NCBI RefSeq assembly: GCF_019774615.1
Contig: NZ_CP081496.1
Coordinates: 3,162,001-3,226,000, forward strand
Length of the DNA stretch: 64,000 bases
Origin: Streptomyces sp. BHT-5-2
GTDB lineage: Bacteria; Actinomycetota; Actinomycetes; Streptomycetales; Streptomycetaceae
Direction of reading: 5' to 3'
The translations under genes were made by a program, and so were the position numbers. Shown here one piece after another: positions 56,377-64,000 of this stretch (positions are counted from its first letter, which is position 1; each line of letters starts with the position of its first letter). The notes below the pieces were generated by a model. It saw only the letters and a program-made list of their open reading frames with translations, was not told the origin of the DNA and made no database searches.

Positions 56377-57018
56377 ACCGGTCATCCTCCCATGGCGTTC
56401 GACCGTTTCAGATACCGCCCACCGACAATGATTCGCCCCGAGCCTGCAGACTATGACCCGATCGCCTCCCGCACACTCAACGACCGAGAACCTGCCCCGT
56501 GTCCTCCGCAAGGCATGCAGCCACGGTGGATGGCTTTAGGTAGAACATACCAGCCGCCGCACCCGCGGAAAACTGGTTAGCGCCTTCAAGTTGCTCCCAA
56601 CGAATCCCAACTCGGTTGCAGCTCAAAGAGGCTCTCCGAAACGGCCGTCGCGTCTTCCACGAGCGGCAAGAGGGAACCTGGCGGATCAACCTGAGCCAGT
56701 CCGTGCTGGCCACCTTTCTCAGCCTGACCTCGCGGCGTACCCCGCTTTCGAGAGAACCAGGCTTTATAGCGCACGATCCCCGGTTAGCGAAACCGGGGAT
56801 TCACCGCACCATTGGAGATCCACCGCCATTCCCTGACCGCCACGTCGAAAGGCAGCAACACGCCCCCACGCCTACAAGTTCACACGCCCCTCCCGGCTCC
56901 CGCGCTCGGCACGGGCACACCGGACGACCCTCAGCTACGCCGCGGCATAGCTGAGACGGCACAGGGGCTGTGCGCCAGCGGGCCCACCTGGTAGCGGCCG
57001 ACTGCCCGGTAACCGAAG
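56377..57018. other. Intergenic region, no gene recognised
   Basis: About 640 bases with only low-quality frames on both strands. It probably holds the promoter of the small gene at 56376; the rest looks like decayed sequence. Confidence 0.4.
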
Positions 57019-57226
57019 CTACCGCCTCAAGACCGATGTGCCGTTGCCGAGATACCGGCAGCGGACCAGGTCGATGCTGTGTCGGTGCTCGCGTCGTAAC
57101 GGGTGAGTCGCCGTCGACACAGATCAGCCGGGGCCCGCTCCAGAGGATCTGAGCCGTGGCCGAAGCCCCGAGCCGGTCGCGGACCAGGCTCCGGAAGGCG
57201 TCTTTGTGAGCCATAAGCCACGACAT
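57019..57226 (-). pseudogene. DUF5655-like fragment in three frames
   Basis: Frame one reads MAHKDAFRSLVRDRLGASA then WSGPRLICVDGD. A second frame supplies TRYDASTD. A third gives HSIDLVRCRYLGNGTSVLRR before a stop at 57019. Read together they follow the DUF5655-type pattern (FxxLVRExLG, SGPRLICxxGDFTRYD, NIELIRYR). Two frameshifts and a missing front show decay. Confidence 0.55.
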
Positions 57227-57248
57227 GTAGTACAGGCCCTGTCATGAA

Positions 57249-57296
57249 TCGCCGGACGGGCCGACACCTCGTACGAGGTGTCGGCCCGTCCGGCGA
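57249..57296 (-). terminator. 48-bp perfect palindrome
   Basis: Arms of 24 bases beginning TCGCCGGACGGGCCGACACC pair perfectly with no loop bases unpaired by sequence. It lies about 50 bases after the stop of the macro-domain remnant and is probably its terminator. Its length is unusual and could also mark recombination-prone DNA. Confidence 0.7.
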
Positions 57297-57344
57297 CGGT
57301 ACATGGGGGCTCAGGCAGGGGTATCCATCCAGGCCGTACTGCAG

Positions 57345-57620
57345 TCAGCGAACGCACACAGCGAAAGCTGCGAACGCCTGGTCGTCGAAGAGGACGAAAC
57401 GCACCTCTTCCACCGCCGTCTCCGTGTCCCGCACCGTCTGTACCGCGATGCGAGCAGCGTCGTCCAACGGCCACCCATAGGCGCCGGTGGAGATGGCCGG
57501 AAACGCGATTGTCCGCGCGCCCAGCTCGTCAGCGACCCGAAGAGACTCCCGGTAGCAGGAGGCTAGAAGCGAAGCATCGACACCGGAAACCTGAAACACC
57601 GGGCCCACCGACGCGATGAC
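57345..57620 (-). pseudogene. Macro-domain protein, C-terminal remnant
   Basis: Residues VIASVGPVFQVSG, LASCYRESLRVADELGART, IAFPAISTGAYGWPLD and VRFVLFDDQAFAAF are the second half of a macro (ADP-ribose-binding) domain, ending in a normal stop at 57345. The first half, with the ADP-ribose-binding Asn region, is missing. Upstream sequence instead becomes, on the other strand, the start of a TniB-like gene at about 57616. A deletion or insertion joined the two genes here. Confidence 0.75.
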
Positions 57621-58503
57621 CCACATGCAGGAGATGGTCGTCCAGGCGGTCCACGGCAACAGCGGGCGCCGTGACGGGCTGATGGACCATGTCATCGACG
57701 GGCCCGCGGGCACCGGCAAGACCTGTCTGCTGCGGGCAATTGGACGCACCGCCCAGAGGGAGGTCGAAGCCGCCATGGGCGGCAGGCGCCAGAACACGAT
57801 CCCGGTGGTACACATCACCACCCCCGCGGACCCTGAGCCGAGGGTGAACTGGCTCTGGGAGATCGGCTCCTACCTGGGTCTCAATCCCGAGCCGAAGAGC
57901 CTCGTGGAAGTCCTGGAGATGCGCAAGCACCAGGACGTGACCCTGCCGGTCAACTATGTCCTGGAGACCGCACAGACCCGTCTGCTGCTCATCGACGACA
58001 TCAACCGCGCCTCGCCGCAGCACCTGGCGAACATCCTGCCCTACTTCGACTACCTGCGCGACAAGCTGGGTATCTCGCTCGTCTTCTGCGGCACCGGCGC
58101 CAGCCACCGCCTGCACCAGGCCCGCATCCTGGCCGGAGAGCTGACCCGGGTCAGCGAGGAAAACCGGGTACGGCTCGAACAGGCGGGACGGCCGGCCGAA
58201 CCCGTCTCGCCCTCCCCCACCGCGCTGCTGCCCGTGACCTGGCTGCACCCCCTGCCCCTGGACACCAAGGACGACGAGACCTTCCGGCGCGTCCTGGCGA
58301 GCTTCGAGGCCGACCTGTGCCTGTACCAGCTGGAGGAGAACGCCCTGAGCAAACATGCTGTCACACTGCACCAGCGCACCGGCGGCTACTTCAAAGCCCT
58401 CACCTACGTCATCTCCACCGCCGCCGTCCTCGCGATCCGCAGCGGAAGCGAGAACATCACCGAGAAAGAGATCGACGCCGCGACAGCCCAGCTCGGCCCC
58501 TGA
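57616..58503 (+). CDS. TniB/TnsC-like AAA+ ATPase
   Basis: A 295-residue AAA+ protein: MVVQAVHGN, Walker A IDGPAGTGKTCLLRAIGR near residues 28-45, sensor region PVVHITTPAD, Walker B RLLLIDDINRAS near 120-131 and GISLVFCGTG. The pattern is that of TniB, the target-selection ATPase of Tn5053/Tn7-like transposons. The expected transposase (TniA/TnsB) upstream is absent. Its first residues abut the broken macro gene, so the N-terminus may be truncated. A nuclease gene follows, suggesting a residual TnsA-like arrangement. Confidence 0.75.
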   Translation: MTHMQEMVVQAVHGNSGRRDGLMDHVIDGPAGTGKTCLLRAIGRTAQREVEAAMGGRRQNTIPVVHITTPADPEPRVNWLWEIGSYLGLNPEPKSLVEVLEMRKHQDVTLPVNYVLETAQTRLLLIDDINRASPQHLANILPYFDYLRDKLGISLVFCGTGASHRLHQARILAGELTRVSEENRVRLEQAGRPAEPVSPSPTALLPVTWLHPLPLDTKDDETFRRVLASFEADLCLYQLEENALSKHAVTLHQRTGGYFKALTYVISTAAVLAIRSGSENITEKEIDAATAQLGP

Positions 58504-58676
58504 AACGAACCGCAGGTCCGCAGCAGGCGGCCGGGCCGGCGCTCACGCCCGGGGCTGCCGGGCGGCGAAAGCCCACTCGACGAGCACCGTCTGCCCCCGG
58601 CAGGGGTCCGCCGTGGTTGCCTCGGCCTACGACCGGCATAATCAGCACGCTCGCAACTCCAGGACAGGAGCCCGGT

Positions 58677-59345
58677 TTGATCAGCACCCCCGACAGCCCC
58701 GGCCCGTCCATGGACGCTGTCCCGACCCGCTACGGCGACGCCACGTTCCGGTCCCGGCTCGAAGCCGACTGGGCCGCCACCCTCGACAGCAACCACATCC
58801 AGTGGGAGTACGAACCCGAGACGATCACCCTGGAGTCCGGCACCCTCTACATCCCCGACTTCTGGCTACCCGAACTCGGCACCTGGATCGAGGTCAAAGG
58901 CTCCGGCATACCGCGCACCGAAAAGACGAAGGAACTGGCCCAGACCCGCACATGCCGGTGCGAGACCGCCTGCACCTGCCGATGGCCCGGCGGCGAGTTC
59001 GTGCTCCTCGGCAGGCCGTCCCTGGCCTCCGACCGGACCGAGACTGGCCACCGCCCCCGCAGCGGATACGCGCACTGGGAGAACGCCTTCGGACCCTCCA
59101 CGTACTTCGTGACATGCCCAGCGTGCACGAGGGCCCAGTGGACCACCCTGAAGCGCCCGTGGCGCTGCCGCGCATGCCATGCATCGTTGGAGGAAGAACA
59201 GGTACACCGGCCCGTCGACCGGTTCGTCAGGTTCATCGAGACCACTACCGGCGCGGGTTCCCTCTTCGCCATGCCCGACCTCGGCGATCCCTTCACCGAC
59301 GAGGAACTCGGCCTTACAGACACCCCTGAGAACGACTTGCCGTGA
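58677..59345 (+). CDS. TnsA-like PD-(D/E)XK endonuclease with Cys-rich tail
   Basis: A 222-residue protein starting at TTG after GGAG. FRSRLEADWAATLDSN, QWEYEPETITL, YIPDFWLPELGTWIEVKG show the E..PD..ExK nuclease core of TnsA- and Vsr-like enzymes (D about 62, ExK about 71-73). A Cys-rich segment CRCETACTCRW and a zinc-ribbon CPACTR...CRACHA follow. Placed after TniB it may be the strand-cutting partner of a Tn7-like element. This function is inferred. Confidence 0.65.
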   Translation: MISTPDSPGPSMDAVPTRYGDATFRSRLEADWAATLDSNHIQWEYEPETITLESGTLYIPDFWLPELGTWIEVKGSGIPRTEKTKELAQTRTCRCETACTCRWPGGEFVLLGRPSLASDRTETGHRPRSGYAHWENAFGPSTYFVTCPACTRAQWTTLKRPWRCRACHASLEEEQVHRPVDRFVRFIETTTGAGSLFAMPDLGDPFTDEELGLTDTPENDLP

Positions 59346-59715
59346 TCAGCCGGTTTCCACCAGGCGCGGGGCCAACTCGGCCATGACGAAGAGGATCAGG
59401 CCCGTCTTCACCCGCAGGACCTGTCCGCAGCGCGCTCGCCCCTGCCGCTGACACGAGGCCGAAGCCGCCGCACAGGGACATTCCCCAGACCGGACCTGAC
59501 CAGGACAAAGCCGTCCGCCCGGCCGTGCAAGCAAAACGAAATCCCATGCCGATCACTACAATCCGAGCCGATCACTGAACTTGCACTTCAGGGGCCTCTC
59601 CAACCTCCAAAGCTCCACGAAAACCCCAGCTCAGAGCCACACCGCACCACGCCCAAAAATCCTGAAACGATCACTAGATGCACAGCTCAGCACTTCACAC
59701 ATCTAGTGATCATTA
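59346..59715. other. Lower-GC region with repeated GATCACT motifs
   Basis: About 370 bases, visibly more AT-rich than its surroundings, with no gene. It contains the repeats listed at 59550-59711 and ends exactly where the headless helicase begins. Confidence 0.6.
59550..59711. repeat. GATCACT repeats and 12-bp inverted repeat
   Basis: CGATCACT occurs at 59550, 59569 (19 bases apart) and 59668. GATCACTAGATG at 59669-59680 is inverted as CATCTAGTGATC at 59700-59711. Spaced multiple copies near one end of a TniB/TnsA-bearing segment resemble transposase-binding sites of a Tn7/Tn5053-type element end. This is inferred from arrangement. Confidence 0.55.
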
Positions 59716-61211
59716 GTGGATTTGTCACAGATCACCGGCCGCGGCCTGCGTCAGGACCCCGGTGAGGGGAAGGTGGCGAGGCTGATCGTGCCGATCTTCC
59801 TTCAGCCGGGCGAAAACCCGCAGGACATGATGGCCTCCCCCAGCTACCGCCCCCTGGTCGCCGTACTCCAGGGCCTACGCGCCCACGACGAGCGGATCGT
59901 CGAACGTATGGTCCTGGGGACCGCGGCACCCGCGGACAAGCCACCTCCGTCGTCGCCCTCGACCCCCACCACGAGAAAGACGAGGAGCAGCAGGCAGCCG
60001 ACGAAGACGGTGCGGAGCTGGAGGCGGCCGAAGACCGCGACGCCGGCACCTCCGAGGAAGAGGAAGGCGAGGGCGGCGAAGAGAAGACCGGGCGCGGCGA
60101 GGCCGGCCGGGAGCAGGAGGGGCACGAGGACCAGGAGGAGGGGAAGAAGGGGGTGCCGTTGCTGCGGTTCTCCCTGCCACGCGACCCCGACGTCATCGCG
60201 ATGTTCTTGCGCACCCGGGGTGCTGCGCCCGACTCCGAAGTCTGGCTGTCCGGCCTCAACGCCCTGCGCACATGGGTCGAAAAGCATGGCGATGCGCAAG
60301 TGCCGCTGGATGCCGTTGTCCCGATCGGGACGACCGAGGCTGACGGCGAAGACAACGCCGGCAACGGCAACGGTGACACGTATGCGCTGGGGGCCTGGGT
60401 CAGCGAGCAACGGCGCGCCTTCCGCGCCGGGACGCTCAAGGCGTGGCGGGTCGACCTGCTCAACGAACTGGGCATGGTGTGGTCGGTCGCTGACGCGCGG
60501 TTCTGGAAGAACCTGGCCGCGGCCCGGGACTACTTCGCCCTCCACGGCACCCTCGCAGCTCCCAAGGACGCCTCCATCGACACGGTCGCGGTGGGCCAAT
60601 GGCTCGCCAACTGCCGCAAAACCGACGGCCTGGGCAAAGACGAAGAACGCGCGGAGGCCCGCCGGCGGGCGCTGGAGGCCATCGACCCCGACTGGAACCC
60701 CACCTGGCCCATCGACTGGCAGCGACGATATGCGGCACTGACCGGCCTCATCAAAGACGGAGCAACACTGGAGGAGATCCTGCCCGGCGTCACCGTCAGC
60801 AGCCAGCACATCGGAGCATGGCTGCAAGCACAACGGGAGGGCTGGGAGCGCTTGAGCGAGGAGCAGCGCGAGCGCCTGGCCGGCCTCGGCGTCGGCCCCG
60901 CCCCCTCCCCCGCACCCGCCCCGAAACCGGAGGCAGTCGCCGCGCAGCAGCCGACGGCCGTCCCCGCAGGAGTGCCAGGTCTGGCGAAGATGACGGCCTT
61001 CGAACGAGGCATCGCGGCGCTGGCGCAGTACACCGCACGCGAAGGCCACACGAAGGTGCCCCGCAAGCACGAGGAAAACCTCCACCCCGACGACGGTGAC
61101 CTGGTCCCTGTTCGGCTCGGCGTATGGCTATCCAACACCAAAAGCCGCCGCGCCAAACTCACCAACGAACAACTCACCACCCTCACCGAGCTCGGACTCG
61201 ACTGGACATAA
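59716..61211 (+). pseudogene. Headless, frameshifted HA-domain helicase
   Basis: Frame one (59716-59938) begins inside motif V/VI of a superfamily 2 helicase: DLSQITGRGLRQDPGEGKVA then LQGLRAHDERIVERM. After a -1 shift near 59940 (one G missing after GACAAG) the second frame continues through an acidic linker and three helicase-associated repeats to a normal end, WLSNTKSRRAKLTNEQL then ELGLDWT. The DEAD/DEAH half is absent. The breakpoint coincides with the GATCACT repeats. The intact start of the same family lies at 1-319. Confidence 0.82.
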
Positions 61212-61704
61212 CCACAACCGACAGGGCGGCAGACAGGTGCCGCCCCGGGCCGATTTGTTCTACCAGGTGTACACGCGTAATCCTGAACACCCTCCTAATC
61301 GCCAATCGGAGGGAGTGCGGCGGGACCCAGGTCCCGCCGCACTCACCATCTCATTCGTTCGTCAGCGGTCAGACCAGCAGCTCGGTCGCCCCGGATTCCG
61401 CGGACAGCTGGCCCGGGAGCGCCAAGCACTTCAGTGCAGGCGATGATGACCTGTCCTGCCGTGCCCGAAGGGCGCTCCGGCATCGCCAAGTCCGTGATGC
61501 CAATGAGCCGGAATACCCCTGCCCGCCGGCCCTCGGAACTGCTGTCCGGGCCAGTGGCAATTGGGGCCTCGGCATCGGGTGGGCCGGCGAACTCGGCGTC
61601 GCGGAGTGGGGGCGGCATCGGGGGCCGCGGTCATGGTGACCCGGTAGTGGTGGTGCCTCGAAGTGTCAGGCCCTTGGGATTGAGGCCCAGTCCTGTCGTG
61701 GCTC
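61212..61704. other. Convergent gap with a hairpin
   Basis: About 490 bases between the helicase remnant and the RIP gene, which converge. Only the hairpin listed separately is recognised. Confidence 0.45.
61313..61344 (+). terminator. Perfect 14-bp hairpin
   Basis: GAGTGCGGCGGGAC at 61313-61326 pairs perfectly with 61331-61344 around CCAG, about 100 bases after the helicase remnant. Probable terminator. Confidence 0.65.
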
Positions 61705-62730
61705 CTAGAGTTCGCGGTGGGGGTGCTTGGCCACTGCGACACTGTCCAGGGCTTCGGTGACTGCCTCCGGTGACCGGAAGGCCCGTTCCAGCTGGTCGTA
61801 CAGGCGACTCATCGTGCTATTCGAGTTGGTTCGTCCGTGGATCTGTCCGACGCGGTATGCCGAGAGGGACCGCCATTGCTGGATTTCCTCGCGCTCGCTG
61901 ATGGAGAGGTTCGAATCCACCTGGTGGTTGATGTAAGTGCGGGTGGCACGGGTGAAAATGTCCTGGCTGCGGGCAGTTTCGGAGGTGACCACGATGAGGC
62001 GCTGCACTGCAGCGGCCACCCCTTGGCGGTTGCCGCCGCTAGCACCGCTGGTCGACACCTGGTAGAGAAGCCGCAGTCCTGCGTAGACGTTGTAGGAGCT
62101 GACAGAGACCCTGTCCAGGCCCTGTCCCGCGACACGGGCGAGGGCGCCGTAGCTCGGATCCGGGGCGATCCGGATCCGGTTCGGCGCTTGGTTCGCTGGG
62201 ATACCCAAGGCGTCGGCCAGGTCGAAGTCCCCGAAGAATCCGAGGCCGTAGAGACCGGTGTTGTCTCCCACGGTGTATCCACGAAAGTAAAGGTCATTCG
62301 CGGTGAAGTAGAGGTTGAGAGTCCCGTCCCCGATCCCGGTCACGACGACCTGGATGAGGCTGGAGCTGTCCGTCGTCTCGTGGACTCCGTGTCCGATCGA
62401 GGGGCCTGAGGCGTCGCGTAGTGCCTGCACCATGCGCTGATAGGGAATGGAGCCGTTCTGCTCGGCCTCGAACCGCCAGGGGATCACGGTTGAGATCGGC
62501 CGTCGCCCGCTGGCTGCCGAGTGGGAGGTACTGGCGTCATGCAAGGTCGTTGGCTTCACTGTGGCCGGCTGCGACAGGGCCTGCGGGTGCAGCGCTACCG
62601 CCCTTTTCGACTGCCCGTCGACCGGAGCAGGAAGGCGGTCGGCGTAACTGGGGGTGCATGTTGCCCCGACCAACACCGCCGTGCAGATGGCTGCCAGAGT
62701 CGCGCGACGCGCTAACGTACGAGCATTCAA
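61705..62730 (-). CDS. Secreted ribosome-inactivating protein (RIP A-chain family)
   Basis: A 341-residue exported protein. A TTG start at 62730 after AGGAG gives a Sec signal ending TPSYA. The RIP fold begins near residue 83. LYFRGYTVGDN (Y148/Y152) supplies the substrate-stacking Tyr, GLYGLGF the next region, VVTSETARSQDIF (E251, R254) the catalytic pair and QQWRSLSAYR (W286) the conserved Trp. Such proteins remove the key adenine from the sarcin-ricin loop of rRNA; eukaryotic or competing ribosomes are possible targets. The catalytic residues are all present, so activity is plausible. Confidence 0.82.
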   Translation of the reverse strand: MNARTLARRATLAAICTAVLVGATCTPSYADRLPAPVDGQSKRAVALHPQALSQPATVKPTTLHDASTSHSAASGRRPISTVIPWRFEAEQNGSIPYQRMVQALRDASGPSIGHGVHETTDSSSLIQVVVTGIGDGTLNLYFTANDLYFRGYTVGDNTGLYGLGFFGDFDLADALGIPANQAPNRIRIAPDPSYGALARVAGQGLDRVSVSSYNVYAGLRLLYQVSTSGASGGNRQGVAAAVQRLIVVTSETARSQDIFTRATRTYINHQVDSNLSISEREEIQQWRSLSAYRVGQIHGRTNSNSTMSRLYDQLERAFRSPEAVTEALDSVAVAKHPHREL

Positions 62731-63298
62731 CGAGGTTTCTCCTATCCATGGACACCCGAGCGGTGTCCGGCGTCCACGAAGATCACGGTCACAAACGTCC
62801 TGACCCCGCAGAGAACCGCGCCGTAAACGACCAGGTTCTCCGCCGCGGCGGGGGCGTACGCCCACTACTCTCGACCACCGCGCATGCGACCCACTAACAC
62901 ACAGCTAACGCATAGCTACTGACGTATCCGAAGGCTTGCCGCGGGCGACGTGAAGGCGACGCCGGCACGATGCTTGCTGCTGGACGAGGGCGATCATTGA
63001 CGAGCTCTGATCCGAACCCAGCCGGCGGCCCGTGTGCGAGGTCATACCGAGATGCTCGCTCCCAGCACCGCACCAGCGCCCGCATTCACGGATACCCGTG
63101 AACAGATGCGGATGCCACGCCCACCCTCCTCGATGCACCCGAGGAGCCAGGCCAAAGAGCACCGTGCGGGTGCTGCCCCAACGTGTGGACGTTGCCTCGA
63201 TGCCGCACATAGCCCCGGTACCGCCCTGCACACAGTTCCGTGACGGGGACCGCCTGACGTGGACGTGGACGTCCCTGCCCGATCAGCCGCAGATCGCC
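62731..63298. other. Intergenic region, no gene recognised
   Basis: About 570 bases. The first part should hold the RIP promoter. Reading frames further right have poor codon bias. Confidence 0.4.
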
Positions 63299-63774
63299 AT
63301 GACCACCCCGACCACCCGTCAGGTGCCCGTCCAGCCGGCCCTGTCCTACGTGACCATCCCCGCCCCGGCGCCGGCCCCCGGTACGGCGCCGTACCTCTCG
63401 CCGACACTGCCGCCCACGGCCTACCGGGCCGGTCCGCCGTACTCGGGAGCCTTCTACAGCCCCATCACGGTCAACGTGATCACAACCACGGTCACGTCTA
63501 CGGCGGCGATCACAACGGCGATGACAACGTCTTCGTCCCCACCGGGACGGACGTCGCGCCCGCGGCGCGGCCCCGACTAGGTCGCGTGACGGTAGTGCGC
63601 CTGCTCTTTACGGTGGTTGCGGTCGTCTGCGCAACGCTGGCCATGGCCCACCCGAGCACGACCGTGTTCTGGCAGGTCGTCAGCCAGGTCATCACCGCCG
63701 CCGGTGGCCTGGCCGGCCTGGCGGGCGTGGCGCTGACGATCGATTCTCTCCGGCGGCGGGAGAGCCGGCAGTAG
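63299..63774 (+). pseudogene. Two-TM protein with probable frameshift
   Basis: One frame from ATG 63299 (MTTPTTRQVPVQPALSYV, then a Pro/Ala/Tyr-rich part to YSPITVN) has strong third-position GC. After about 63480 the bias moves to the next frame: GHVYGGDHNGDDNVFVPTG, then two hydrophobic helices (RLLFTVVAVVCATLAMA and VITAAGGLAGLAGVAL) ending at 63774. A single indel near 63480 would give one ~158-residue membrane protein. Alternatively these are two genes (63299-63580 and 63587-63774). No family is recognised. Confidence 0.45.
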
Positions 63775-63999
63775 CACCCTGCGCACCGTAGGAGTTGTGG
63801 CCTGGGTCGCGAGCATCACGCGGCCTAGGCTGTCGCCCTCCTCCGCGGCGAACTTGATGCTCAGCCCGTCCAGCAGATACGCGTACTTGGTACGGATCTC
63901 CCCGGACGGACCCTGGCCGCCCTCCCACGCGCTGACCGTGGACGAACTCACGCCGAGTGCGCGAGCGACCTGCGCCTTGGACAGGTGGGCCCGCCCCGC
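63577..63999 (-). CDS. XRE-type DNA-binding protein, partial (window edge)
   Basis: Runs in from the right edge. The visible part begins HLSKAQVARALGVSSSTVSAWEGG, a clear Cro/CI-type helix-turn-helix, then GEIRTKYAYLLDGLSIKFAAEEG. The frame stays open to 63577, overlapping the convergent gene ending at 63774, so the true end may be earlier. The N-terminus is outside the window. Confidence 0.7.
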   Translation of the reverse strand, partial: AGRAHLSKAQVARALGVSSSTVSAWEGGQGPSGEIRTKYAYLLDGLSIKFAAEEGDSLGRVMLATQATTPTVRRVLLPALPPPERIDRQRHARQAGQATGGGDDLADDLPEHGRARVGHGQRCADDRNHRKEQAHYRHAT

Positions 64000-64000
64000 A

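Overview
The window is high-GC actinobacterial DNA with strong third-position GC bias, many GTG/TTG starts and ATGA/TGATG start-stop overlaps. Recognisable families (SARP regulator, DUF6083, DUF6247, DUF6461, helicase-associated-domain helicases, CoiA-like protein) point to Streptomyces or a close relative. Insertion sequences, decayed genes, toxins and helicase fragments suggest an accessory region, such as a chromosome arm or large plasmid. That location is inferred.

Region 1 (1-6.8 kb) is DNA metabolism: the start of a DEAD/DEAH helicase, sbcC-sbcD and a solitary OLD-family ATPase/TOPRIM nuclease. Region 2 (7.6-10.4 kb) is a three-gene toxin operon: a WXG100-like partner, a WXG-type protein ending in a NucA/NucB-like nuclease, and a SUKH immunity protein whose C-terminal half looks ComJ-like.

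Region 3 (10.8-35.2 kb) is a biosynthetic cluster I cannot match to a known product. It has an MFS exporter, two TetR regulators, a TrpB2-like PLP enzyme lacking the usual catalytic Glu, a phosphopantetheinyl transferase, both subunits of a B12-dependent glutamate-mutase-like enzyme and an acyl-AMP ligase. It also has two BtrH-like cysteine enzymes, three free carrier proteins, a PLP decarboxylase, two acyl-CoA-dehydrogenase-like flavoenzymes, a stand-alone adenylation enzyme, a ProA-like reductase, a flavin reductase, a one-module PKS and a SARP activator. The inferred logic is glutamate to 3-methylaspartate, loading on a carrier, decarboxylation to a 3-amino-2-methylpropionyl carrier, then desaturation, a small polyketide extension and release. 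Matching heptamer arrays at 15.34 and 19.77 kb look like SARP binding sites.

Region 4 (35.4-44 kb) is a mobile-element graveyard. It holds a UvrD-like helicase with an in-frame stop, DUF6083, an IS5-family element with CTAG duplications, a methyltransferase, an ISL3 element with an 8-bp duplication, a small CRISPR-like repeat cluster beside a broken toxin-antitoxin pair, and two transposase remnants. Region 5 (43.8-53.3 kb) carries secreted proteins, including a 1,458-residue protein with a second NucA/NucB-like end, then DUF6461, a broken TPR regulator and a CoiA-like nuclease. Region 6 (53.5-64 kb) has an inverted-repeat-bounded IS5-like unit containing an unrelated gene, several frameshifted genes, a macro-domain/TniB fusion point with a TnsA-like nuclease, a headless frameshifted helicase, a secreted ribosome-inactivating protein and the tail of an XRE regulator cut by the window edge.
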